Shown here: positions 8,719 to 15,701 of the stretch, piece by piece
Position numbering within the stretch: the stretch's first letter is position 1
Layout of the letters: each line of letters begins with the position of its first letter
Origin: JBDTVS01 sp040007095
GTDB lineage: Bacteria > Acidobacteriota > Vicinamibacteria > Vicinamibacterales > CAVVIG01
Length of the DNA: 39,866 bases
Reading direction: 5' to 3'
Assembly: GCA_040007095.1 (NCBI GenBank)
Contig: JBDTVS010000084.1
Location: 1 to 39,866 of the forward strand
The notes under the pieces: generated by a model
Told to the model about the DNA's origin: nothing
Seen by the model: the letters and a program-made list of their open reading frames with translations, nothing else
Database searches by the model: none
Position numbers and translations under genes: made by a program

Positions 8719-9302
8719 TGTCGTCAAAGCGAGTGGCCAGCGCGTCAGAGACGGCCGAGCAACGCGTTGGCCCGGCATTGAAGCGGCTGCGCGAGAGCGC
8801 CGGTCTCTCCCTCCGCACGCTGGCCGATCAGATCGGGTTCTCCGCCAGCTTTCTCTCACAAGCCGAGAACGGCGTCGTCTCGCCGTCGATCAACTCGCTG
8901 GAGAAGATGGCGTCCGCGCTCGGCGTCACACTGGCCGATCTGTTCTCGGTGGAGCCCACCACCGAAGGAACCGTGGTGCGGGCTCACGCGCGCCCGAACT
9001 TTCGGAGTGCGTGGTCGAAGGCACGCATCGATGCCCTCATGCCGTCCGGTGGGTCACGAACGCTTGAAGCACTCATGGTCACGCTCGAAGGCGGCGGCTC
9101 GAGCGGAAAACATCAGGCCACGTCGCGGGTCGATCAATTTGCCATCGTGTGGGATGGCAGCATCGGGTTGACGCACGCCGGCGAGGAGATCGTGTTGAGA
9201 TCCGGCGACAGCGTGCTGGTCCGGGCCAAGACGCCGCATCGATGGCACAACCCGGGAAATGACGCAGCGCAAATCCTCATCGTCTCTTCCCGCGTGACGT
9301 GA
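8718..9302 (+). CDS. XRE-family regulator with C-terminal cupin domain
   Basis: The N-terminal helix-turn-helix is clear: LKRLRESAGLSLRTLADQ, then FSASFLSQAENGVVSPSINSL, then LEKMASALGVTLADLF. A linker follows and a cupin_2 sensor domain occupies the C-terminal half (QFAIVWDGSIGLTHAG, GDSVLVRAKTPHRWHNPG). Such proteins sense a small ligand through the cupin and control an adjacent gene, here the divergent bicupin gene. The start is uncertain between ATG 8700 and ATG 8718. I prefer 8718 because 8700 lies inside the likely -10 box, which would make the message nearly leaderless. The second XRE-cupin regulator at 37534 shows the same arrangement. Confidence 0.85.
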   Translation: MSSKRVASASETAEQRVGPALKRLRESAGLSLRTLADQIGFSASFLSQAENGVVSPSINSLEKMASALGVTLADLFSVEPTTEGTVVRAHARPNFRSAWSKARIDALMPSGGSRTLEALMVTLEGGGSSGKHQATSRVDQFAIVWDGSIGLTHAGEEIVLRSGDSVLVRAKTPHRWHNPGNDAAQILIVSSRVT

Positions 9303-9351
9303 GCTGACCACCCCGCGCGGCACACCGCCACGGATTCGACCGACCGCCAGA

Positions 9352-9654
9352 CTAGCGAGTTGACAAGAGCCACTTGTCGATGTGATCGCACGCCCGCGCA
9401 AACGCCATCTCCTCGGCCGAGGCCGCGATCTGATCCATCCCCAGCACGACAACTTCTCTCCCGCCGGCGCTCATGTCTTTCACGCACTCAATCGTCCACG
9501 CCGACGACGACGGCGCCGCGGCGTTCGTCAGGGTGATGGCAAAGCGCCGCATGCCAATCGAATACACTCGTGTGACCATCCAGCATCCTCTGGCAGCGAA
9601 GATCGTCAACGCGACCGGCGATCGAGGTCGCACTTCGAGCGCAAGCGAAATCAC
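9352..9654 (-). CDS. Small ORF of unknown function
   Basis: An open frame of 100 codons (GTG start at 9654, VISLALEVRPRSPVALTIF...) ends ...EEMAFARACDHIDKWLLSTR. The last 45 codons are strongly G/C-ending and have natural composition (GREVVVLGMDQIAASAEEM), which favours real coding. It begins immediately beyond the palindromic element that terminates the SGNH gene, on the same strand. No signal or membrane segment is evident. I do not recognise a family. It may be an intact small gene or the 3' part of a gene cut by the element. Confidence 0.4.
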   Translation of the reverse strand: MISLALEVRPRSPVALTIFAARGCWMVTRVYSIGMRRFAITLTNAAAPSSSAWTIECVKDMSAGGREVVVLGMDQIAASAEEMAFARACDHIDKWLLSTR

Positions 9655-9664
9655 CGCACCCCAG

Positions 9665-9755
9665 CAGCCCGTGGTGAACGTCTGACTGCATTCGACGAAC
9701 GAGACATCCCCGCCTCGCCTGTCTCGGTGCGACGCCGGACGTTCACCACGGGCTG
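9665..9755. repeat. Internally deleted long-hairpin element (CAGCCCGTGGTGAA type)
   Basis: Arm 9665-9686 (CAGCCCGTGGTGAACGTCTG) is the inverse of 9734-9755 (CCGGACGTTCACCACGGGCTG). The sequence inside the arms matches both flanks of the full element at 27991-28152, in reverse orientation: GCGTCGCACCGAGAC on one side and CTCGTCGAATGCAG on the other. The central core found in the full copy is missing. Its right end overlaps the SGNH gene, which takes its last codons and TGA stop from the arm. Confidence 0.75.
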
Positions 9756-11308
9756 CCATGCCGGCCGCCCGATGCGAGTCGGCGGAGCACTTCTTCGGCG
9801 ACCAGTCGATGGCCCGTTTCGTTGTAGTGGCCGACCATGCGGAAAGGAAAGAGGGACAGCGGATCGCCATGCGCCTGAAAGACCGGGTCGACGTCGATGA
9901 CCGGTATGCCCAGGCTCCGGACCAGACGCAACGTATCGTCCCGTTTGGCTTTTCCCCACGAACTGTAGCTCGTGTAACGCGTCCACTCTGGCAGATAGAC
10001 GAAATACAGCTGTCCCTTCCAGCCATCGACTTGCGTCTTGGCCTGTCGCAGGACTTCTTGGAAGACCGCCATATTCGCCGTGTCGAAATCGCGGGCTGCC
10101 TCGCCAGCACTCGGCTCGGAACCTTCGATGAGTCCGAACCGTTCACGAAGCGACCCCAGCGCCACAAAAGTCGTCAGGCCGTGCCTGATGACATTGCGCC
10201 TGCGCCGTTCGTCGTTCTCCCGCGCGGTCTTTTCAAGGCGGGGAATTTCGGCGAGGATTCCGTGGTCGACCTCAGCTTGTCTCGCAAGATGAGGCTGCGA
10301 GAAGCCGGCGGTCAGATATCGCGACAGGAGCGCGCTCTTCCGCTCGATTTGAAGGTCGACCAGGTCGTTCCCTTCGTAGTAAAACCACAACACGATGTTC
10401 GGTGAGCGAGGTGCCGCGAACTCCGCGAGGGTGGCGAGCATCAACAAGGGCCCGTCGCCGGCAATCCCAAGGTTCACCGTCGCGCCGTCGTGATCCCGAA
10501 TCAGCGCGACAAAGCTCTTGTCGTTCTCGACGCAATAGCCATGCGTGAAGGAGTCTCCCAAGGCCACGATATCTATCGGTCTCGAGTCCCAGACCCGATC
10601 GGGATTGTTGAAGCCCCGGCGATCGCTCCGGTAATCGACCCATTGGCCGCTCTCATTGCACAGCAACGTGACGCGTCCCGAGACACCGGCGAGGGGCAGC
10701 ACTTCATCCCCGTCGATCGTCACGGCTGACCTGATGCTGCCGTCCGATTGAGGCATGAAGAGATGGTTGCTGGGAGTCACGACGGAAATGGCGTCGTGGT
10801 CCTGGCGGCGCAATTCGTCGAGCATCTCTCGGGAAGTGCGAACGTCAATCGAGCCGCCGAACCGTCGCGTGAGGTCCGCCGCGAACTGCGTTTTGTCGCC
10901 AGCCGCCGCCAGCGAGGTCATGGCCGGGCGCAGCCGAGCGTGATCATCCAGTGAGGCAAAGACGCTGCGTCCAGCGCCAGCGAAGATCGTGAGCCACGCC
11001 TCTCCGGCGTAGAGGGACAGGGTGAGCGACGCGATCAGCATCAACAGACGCACCCTGGCGCGCAGCTTGAACCCGAGCGAGGAAAAGCACAGCGCCGCGA
11101 GGGTCGCTGGCATGAGGTAGTAGAAAACGATCAAGGGCCAGGTGTCGAAGCGCCGTTGTCCCGACCAGGCCGAGTAGACCATCCGCCCGCACGCGGCGAG
11201 CGCGACGGCGCCAGCGGCAGCCAGCACGATTGCCGTCAGTCTGCCGACGCTTGCCAGGAGCGGCTCGTCGATTGTCGAGGCTGCGTGCTGCTCGTCGTCA
11301 GGTGACAT
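9743..11308 (-). CDS. Membrane-anchored SGNH/GDSL hydrolase
   Basis: The 521-residue protein has three predicted membrane segments (about 23-44, 57-79 and 87-109), then a soluble domain. SGNH motifs are legible: block I IDIVALGDSFTHGY with Ser253, the Gly-containing NLGIAGDGPLLMLATL, the Asn block WFYYEGNDLVDLQ, and block V GHYNETGHRLVAEEV, with the probable catalytic His at 494 or 500. The family includes esterases and acyl transferases acting on glycans and lipids; here the domain probably faces the periplasm. The last residues (GSPW) and the TGA are supplied by a palindromic element, so the original C-terminus may have been slightly different. No weight can be put on a specific substrate. 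Confidence 0.8.
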   Translation of the reverse strand: MSPDDEQHAASTIDEPLLASVGRLTAIVLAAAGAVALAACGRMVYSAWSGQRRFDTWPLIVFYYLMPATLAALCFSSLGFKLRARVRLLMLIASLTLSLYAGEAWLTIFAGAGRSVFASLDDHARLRPAMTSLAAAGDKTQFAADLTRRFGGSIDVRTSREMLDELRRQDHDAISVVTPSNHLFMPQSDGSIRSAVTIDGDEVLPLAGVSGRVTLLCNESGQWVDYRSDRRGFNNPDRVWDSRPIDIVALGDSFTHGYCVENDKSFVALIRDHDGATVNLGIAGDGPLLMLATLAEFAAPRSPNIVLWFYYEGNDLVDLQIERKSALLSRYLTAGFSQPHLARQAEVDHGILAEIPRLEKTARENDERRRRNVIRHGLTTFVALGSLRERFGLIEGSEPSAGEAARDFDTANMAVFQEVLRQAKTQVDGWKGQLYFVYLPEWTRYTSYSSWGKAKRDDTLRLVRSLGIPVIDVDPVFQAHGDPLSLFPFRMVGHYNETGHRLVAEEVLRRLASGGRHGSPW

Positions 11309-11338
11309 GGACTTCGCTCACCCATCCGGAACGGGGAC

Positions 11339-11362
11339 CTAGACAGGCCGTGGTGAAAGCCG
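11339..11362 (+). repeat. Solo arm of the CAGCCCGTGGTGAA element
   Basis: TAGACAGGCCGTGGTGAAAG resembles the left arm of the element at 27991 (TAGCAGCCCGTCGGTGAAAG) but has no matching right arm nearby. It lies about 30 bases upstream of the SGNH start. Confidence 0.35.
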
Positions 11363-11430
11363 ACCATCTCTCGGAGCGGTGAATGGGGACGGTGACAACC
11401 CCTTCGGGCGCCTCGGCTGAATTGACGCGC

Positions 11431-11540
11431 TCAGTCCCAATCGTCGCGGTTGGCGGTTCCGGCGAGATTCGCGTGGAGGCTCCTGCCGCTGTTGTGCATG
11501 GCTTGACGGTCGTTCACTAATACCATACCACCGGGGAGTG
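11431..11540 (-). pseudogene. Possible 3' remnant of a lost coding gene
   Basis: The minus strand reads PGGMVLVNDRQAMHNSGR then SLHANLAGTANRDDWD and a TGA stop at 11433-11431. The composition is natural, and VLVNDRQAMHNSGR recalls the C-terminal strand of Fe(II)/2-oxoglutarate dioxygenases of the TauD type (GDxxxxDNxxxxHxR), but the match is too short to be firm. Upstream the frame runs straight into the long-hairpin element at 11558, so any gene body is missing. The region 11363-11430 shows nothing else. Confidence 0.3.
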
Positions 11541-11557
11541 GTTGGTGGCGTAAGTGA

Positions 11558-11717
11558 GGGCCCGTACAGGAATAAAGGGTGGTCAATGCTGGGCGTCGAG
11601 ACGCCCCGAGTGGCAAGGCGCGAGGAGCGCGCATACCGGGCGTATGAAAGCGACGAGCAACGCAGCCAATCGGGATGGACGGCGGCCAGGATGGCACCCT
11701 TATTCCTGTACGGGTCC
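11558..11717. repeat. Long-hairpin element, GGGCCCGTACAGG type (copy A)
   Basis: This 160-base element has terminal inverted repeats GGGCCCGTACAGGAATAA (from 11558) and TTATTCCTGTACGGGTCC (to 11717). The centre carries the shared core: GGCAAGGCGCGAGGAGCG, then ATACCGGGCGTAT, then GACGAGCAACGCAGCCA. A second copy with the same ends is at 25410-25567. No open frame of note lies inside and no transposase is present, so it is non-autonomous if mobile. Confidence 0.8.
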
Positions 11718-11720
11718 TGG

Positions 11721-11810
11721 CAGCCCGTGGTGAAAGTCCGTCGTTGCACCGAGGCGGGCGGTGCGCCCGGATCGCCAGGCGCGAAACGCGAGAATACCGG
11801 GAGTATGGTC
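11721..11810 (+). repeat. Half copy of the CAGCCCGTGGTGAA element
   Basis: Starting three bases after copy A, CAGCCCGTGGTGAAAGTCC leads through TTGCACCGAGGCGGGC and CCAGGCGCGAAACGCGA to ATACCGGGAGTAT, matching the left half of the full element at 27991. The right half is absent. Two different element types therefore sit in tandem here. Confidence 0.65.
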
Positions 11811-11884
11811 CTGAGGGGGCCGGATTGCACACTGGACGGGCCGTCGACGAACGGCCCGTCGGCTTCGGGAGGGCTCAGATGCCG

Positions 11885-12334
11885 TCAGGTCAGCATCAGC
11901 TGAACCTCCCTGAAACGATCGAACAAGCACCGATTGAACGCCCCGGCGTCGACCAAGGCGAACAACTGAGGCGAGGCGCAGGCGATGATTCGCGTGTGCG
12001 GCGCGCACGGATCCCACCATTCCAGCAGACGTTGCTGGTCTTGCGCCACCAGCTGGTGCGCGTCCCTGATCACGAGCGTGCCTTCACGATCGACCGGAAG
12101 AATGAGCCGCCGGCCTTCGCAGTGGACGACGGGCTTTCGGAGCGTCGGCCACAAGACGTTGAGCACGCGGATCATCAGGGCGCTCTCCCCGATAATCAGC
12201 GCGTGGGCTTTCGTTGAGGCGAGTCCGACGACGGACGAATCGAGTTGAAGGTTGTCGGCAGGCGGAACCCTGCCCGCAATCGGGAGCGCCCTCGGCCGAG
12301 TGGAACCGCCGATTTCCATCGACAACGCATTCAT
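11885..12334 (-). CDS. Degenerate sigma-54-activator-like (AAA+) protein
   Basis: The 149 residues align by eye with the central domain of NtrC-type activators. HALIIGESALMIRVLNVLW stands where the Walker A strand and helix belong, REGTLVIRDAHQLVAQDQQRLLEWW matches the Walker B block (GTLFLDEVGELSPELQAKLL), and TRIIACASPQLFALVDAGAFNRCLFDRF matches the ATN...DL...GxFRxDLYYRLN block. The Walker A Gly-Lys-Thr is missing and the Walker B acidic pair reads RDAH, so ATP hydrolysis is not expected. Sensor II and the helix-turn-helix are absent. ATG 12334 is chosen because GGGAAGGTG stands six bases upstream; a GTG at 12343 is also open. It may be a decoy or regulatory partner, or a stable gene fragment. 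Confidence 0.6.
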   Translation of the reverse strand: MNALSMEIGGSTRPRALPIAGRVPPADNLQLDSSVVGLASTKAHALIIGESALMIRVLNVLWPTLRKPVVHCEGRRLILPVDREGTLVIRDAHQLVAQDQQRLLEWWDPCAPHTRIIACASPQLFALVDAGAFNRCLFDRFREVQLMLT

Positions 12335-12606
12335 GGCAATCACCTTCCCAGTGAAACCGCACCAGCGGGCGGTGCGCGGTCAGTTTCTTCGGACGGTTGC
12401 AAGAGGCGAGCCGTCTTGCCGAAGGCCCAATGGATGGAAATCTCTCAACAGATCAACGACTTCTCAGAGCCGGCCGATCCCGACGAGACATTTGTGTCGT
12501 TTGGACGCTCTGGCGTACGACAAGAATGCAGGATCCCATACAAAAATGCGGGGGGCGCGTCGGCACCTGGTCGTACGGTGCCTTCATTCAGGAGCATCGC
12601 AAAACG

Positions 12607-12635
12607 TTGACAGACTCTCAGCCGCCATTTAATAC
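12607..12635 (+). promoter_or_regulatory. Possible sigma-70 promoter upstream of the exported MBL gene
   Basis: A perfect TTGACA (12607-12612) is followed after 17 bases by TAATAC (12630-12635); TTTAAT two bases earlier is a better -10 hexamer but gives only 15-base spacing. It faces the MBL gene at 13062 with a leader of more than 400 bases. In 12344-13061 I see no intact gene other than the short frame ending at 13048. Confidence 0.35.
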
Positions 12636-12865
12636 TCTGGACCGGCGCGTTCCGCTTCGGATCGCAAGCGTGACGCCAGGTAACGTCCTGAGGGCCATAA
12701 CTGTCTGAAGCTCGCCGACGCGGCGCAGGATTGAATGCAGGGCCGTGCGGTTCAGATTGGCTTTGACGCGCCAACCCGGCGGTGTGACATCGTCCTCAAC
12801 CGAACCCGTCTCGACTTACGCCCTTTCGGATCCGGGCGTGGCGGCGGCTGTAGACTCTCTCGATC

Positions 12866-13048
12866 GTGAAGTCAGACGGTTCGCTCGAGCACACGGACAG
12901 TCGACGCGCTATATCACGCAAACGCCATGGGGAAGCATCGGTCGCGGTTTCGACCGGTGGCGGCGAAATTGCCGGTCAATGGATGACACCCGCGGGAATC
13001 ACCCCGCAACCCGTGATTCGAACGGGCGACGTGTTTGTTTTGCCGTAA
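12866..13048 (+). CDS. Short ORF or 3' gene remnant just upstream of the MBL gene
   Basis: The frame opens after a stop at 12851 with GTG at 12866 and ends ...STGGGEIAGQWMTPAG then ITPQPVIRTGDVFVLP, whose composition looks like the natural C-terminus of an exported protein. Its TAA overlaps the AAGGAG ribosome site of the MBL gene, which starts 13 bases later, the usual spacing for genes in an operon. The first 20 codons look less natural, so it may be the tail of a truncated gene. No family is recognised. Confidence 0.3.
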   Translation: MKSDGSLEHTDSRRAISRKRHGEASVAVSTGGGEIAGQWMTPAGITPQPVIRTGDVFVLP

Positions 13049-13061
13049 GGAGAAGAACGCT

Positions 13062-14546
13062 GTGTCGAAAACACTCTCGGTCATCGCAATCGGCCTCACG
13101 TTTCTGTGTGGTAACGCCGTGGCGCAGGAGGCCCCGGCCGTCATCGCCAGCGCGCAGAAGGCATTGGGCGATCTGAAAGCCATCACGTATTCAGGCACCG
13201 CCAAGGATGTCGCATTCCAGCAATGCGGCTCGAACGCCGCCGACATGAATTGCCGGGGCACCCATGATCCGATGCGGCCGATCAACAACTACGTCCGCGT
13301 GATCGATCTGACGGCCCCGGCGTCGCGCCACACCGGAGCGACGAACAATCCCGCTGGCGGCGGCGCCACGGCGCCAATGCCCGGAACGTTCTTCCAGCAG
13401 GTCACCGCCCAACAAGCGGATGTCGCGCAACCCTGGAACAACGCGCTGGAGCTGTACCTCACGCCCTGGGGTTTCCTGAAAGGCGCGGCCGCGAACAACG
13501 CGATGGCGAGCCGCCGGAAGGTCGAGGGGAAGAACTACGTCGTCTTGACCTGGAGTCCTGCGGTCAAGGCGCCTTCGGGCAAAAACTACGTCATCAACGG
13601 CTACGTGAACGAACAGAACATCGTCGATCGGGTCGAGACCTGGCTGGGCGAAAACATCATGGGCGACATGCACATCCTCGCCACCTACACCGGGTGGAAG
13701 GACTTTGGCGGCGTGATGGCGCCTGCGAAGATCGTGCAGACGCGCGGCGGGTGGCCCTACTTCGACGTCGATGTGACGGCGGCCAAGGCGAATCCCGCCG
13801 ATGTCGCCACGCTGGTGCCTGCCCCCGCCCCGGCCGGCGGGCGTGGCGGCGGCGGAGGCGGCGCACCTGGGGGCGCGCCAGCGCCTTTGACCGTCACCTC
13901 CGAAAAGCTCGGCGACGGCGTCTACAGGCTCACCACCGGACCCGGCAGCTATGACTCGGTGATTGTCGAGTTCAAGGACTACGTCATGATGCTCGAGGCC
14001 GGACAATCCGAGGCGCGTGGTCTCGCGTACATCGCGGAAACGAAGAAGTTGATGCCCAACAAGCCAATCCGCTACGTCATGAACACACATCCTCATGCCG
14101 ATCACACCGGCGGGCTGCCGCCGCTGGTGGCCGAGGGCGCCACCATCATCACGCAGAAGAACAACGAGGCATTCCTGGAGAAAGCGCTCAACACTCCACG
14201 AACGCTGCTGAACGACACGCTCGCGAAAAATCCGAAGAAAGCCAAGATCGAAGCGGTGTCCGAGAAAAAAGTCTATTCCGATGGGACGCACACCGTCGAG
14301 CTGTACCACATCGCCCCAGTGCCTCATTCGAACGGCCTGATGATCGCCTACCTCCCCAAGGAGAAGGTCGTCTTCCAGGGAGATTTCTCGCTGCCGGCAC
14401 CGGGTCAACCGGCCAACGACCACATCAAGGCCATGGTGCCGATTCTCGAGAAGCTCAACCTGACGAACTTCGATCGCTATATCAACGTGCATACCTCCGC
14501 GATGCCGCAGACAAAAGCGGAGCTGTGGAAAGCCGTCGGGAAATGA
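13062..14546 (+). CDS. Exported metallo-beta-lactamase-fold hydrolase
   Basis: The GTG at 13062 has AAGGAGAAG at a good distance and gives a signal peptide (SKTLSVIAIGLTFLCGNAVAQ). An N-terminal domain of about 250 residues, also found in the paralogue at 21195, precedes a Gly-rich linker (AGGRGGGGGGAPGG) and the MBL domain. That domain has VMNTHPHADHTGGL (complete HxHxDH), the metal Asp region KVVFQGDFSLPA and a final His in INVHTSAMPQ. Substrate is unknown; exported MBL proteins with this N-terminal domain recur in Acidobacteriota next to oxidoreductases. The gene ends in a tandem repeat and a strong hairpin and stands alone on this strand ahead of coxD. Confidence 0.85.
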   Translation: MSKTLSVIAIGLTFLCGNAVAQEAPAVIASAQKALGDLKAITYSGTAKDVAFQQCGSNAADMNCRGTHDPMRPINNYVRVIDLTAPASRHTGATNNPAGGGATAPMPGTFFQQVTAQQADVAQPWNNALELYLTPWGFLKGAAANNAMASRRKVEGKNYVVLTWSPAVKAPSGKNYVINGYVNEQNIVDRVETWLGENIMGDMHILATYTGWKDFGGVMAPAKIVQTRGGWPYFDVDVTAAKANPADVATLVPAPAPAGGRGGGGGGAPGGAPAPLTVTSEKLGDGVYRLTTGPGSYDSVIVEFKDYVMMLEAGQSEARGLAYIAETKKLMPNKPIRYVMNTHPHADHTGGLPPLVAEGATIITQKNNEAFLEKALNTPRTLLNDTLAKNPKKAKIEAVSEKKVYSDGTHTVELYHIAPVPHSNGLMIAYLPKEKVVFQGDFSLPAPGQPANDHIKAMVPILEKLNLTNFDRYINVHTSAMPQTKAELWKAVGK

Positions 14547-14571
14547 GCCGGAAATGAGCCGGAAATGAGCG
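14539..14571 (+). repeat. Tandem 11-bp repeat carrying three TGA codons
   Basis: GGAAATGAGCC is repeated three times (14539, 14550, 14561), the last unit ending in G. The MBL stop codon TGA (14544-14546) lies in the first unit. Because the period is 11, each later TGA is in a different frame, so stops exist in all three frames. Confidence 0.8.
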
Positions 14572-14593
14572 GCAAGTAGGACACCCTCGCACC

Positions 14594-14622
14594 GACAATG
14601 GCGGCCGGTGGCCGCCATTGTC
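14594..14622 (+). terminator. Perfect 13-bp hairpin after the MBL gene
   Basis: GACAATGGCGGCC (14594-14606), a GGT loop and GGCCGCCATTGTC (14610-14622) form a perfect stem. There is no T run after it, so it is either a Rho-type 3' protection structure or a factor-assisted terminator. The only upstream canonical start for coxD (ATG 14598) lies inside the left arm. Confidence 0.65.
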
Positions 14623-15590
14623 GTGCACGCACACACGGCTCGGATCGACGAGCTCCCAGTGTCCCGCTAGCGAGGCGCATCATCATTCCCGATTCCATCG
14701 ACGCGCTCCAGACGTGCCTCGCTGCACAACACTACGTCGCGGAGCGCGGACTGGCGGTGTCCGTCTACCTGTCGATGCGTCTCAAGCGTCCGCTCTTCCT
14801 CGAGGGCGAGCCCGGCGTCGGCAAGACCGCCTTGGCAAGCGCCCTCGCCGACGCCCTCGGCACGGAGTTGATCCGCCTCCAGTGCTACGAGGGCCTCGAC
14901 ATCAATCACGCCGTCTACGAATGGGACTACGCGCGCCAGCTCGTCGAGCTCCGGATCCTGGAGGCCACGAGCGCGCTCGACCGACAGGCGGCCCGGCGCG
15001 AGCTGTACAGCGACGCCTTCTTGATCAAGCGGGCGCTGCTTCGAGCGATCGACCCCCAGCGTCCACGAGCCGCGGTCCTGCTGATCGACGAAATTGACCG
15101 CGCCGACGAAGAGTTCGAAGGCTATCTCCTCGAGCTCCTGGCCGAGCACCAGATCACGATCCCGGAGCTGGGCACCATTCGCGCCAGCCATCCGCCGATC
15201 GTGATCCTGACGTCGAACCGTACTCGCGAGGTGCACGACGCGCTCAGGCGCCGCTGCCTGTACCAATGGATCGACTATCCCTCGTTCGAGAAGGAGTTGG
15301 CGATCGTGCGCATGCGCGTGCCGGACGCATCGGCGGCGCTCGCGACACGGATTACGGCCCTCGTGCAGGAGATGCGGAGCGTGGATTTGCAGAAGGCGCC
15401 GGGCGTGTCCGAGACGCTCGATTGGACCGCGGCACTCGTCGCCCTTGACCGGGACGAGCCCGACGCGGCCGTGCTGGATCTCACGCTTGGCGTCGTGCTC
15501 AAGGACAAGGACGATCTGGATACCGTGCGCGGCGAACGGCTGGTGTCGCTCCTCGCCCGCGCCCACGCCGCGCATCCGCAAGTGGACTAG
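14598..15590 (+). CDS. coxD: MoxR-type AAA+ ATPase, CoxD
   Basis: The protein has Walker A GEPGVGKTA (about 70-78), Walker B VLLIDEIDRADEEFEGYLLE, sensor 1 LTSNRTREVHDALRRRCLY and the MoxR lid. It matches CoxD, the ATPase that with CoxE matures the copper-sulfur-molybdenum site of CO dehydrogenase, or analogous sites, in the cytoplasm. Family similarity starts only at about residue 30 (IPDSIDALQ). The ATG at 14598 lies in a terminator hairpin and adds an unnatural extension, and no ATG, GTG or TTG lies at the expected place. ATT at 14685, with GAGG nine bases before, fits the family length and may be the true start. coxE follows immediately. Confidence 0.88.
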   Translation: MAAGGRHCRARTHGSDRRAPSVPLARRIIIPDSIDALQTCLAAQHYVAERGLAVSVYLSMRLKRPLFLEGEPGVGKTALASALADALGTELIRLQCYEGLDINHAVYEWDYARQLVELRILEATSALDRQAARRELYSDAFLIKRALLRAIDPQRPRAAVLLIDEIDRADEEFEGYLLELLAEHQITIPELGTIRASHPPIVILTSNRTREVHDALRRRCLYQWIDYPSFEKELAIVRMRVPDASAALATRITALVQEMRSVDLQKAPGVSETLDWTAALVALDRDEPDAAVLDLTLGVVLKDKDDLDTVRGERLVSLLARAHAAHPQVD

Positions 15591-15701
15591 AGCGGTTTCG
15601 ACAACGGCGTAGTGGAGTGATTCGACATTTCCAAGCACGACTCGCCCTTTCAGCGTCGGCTGCTCGCCTTCGCCCGGTGCCTGCGGCCGCTCGGACTGGA
15701 C

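Noticed and set aside
12344..12860. Coding genes upstream of the exported MBL gene
   Set aside because: Several frames of about 100 codons exist but none has natural composition or a start signal.
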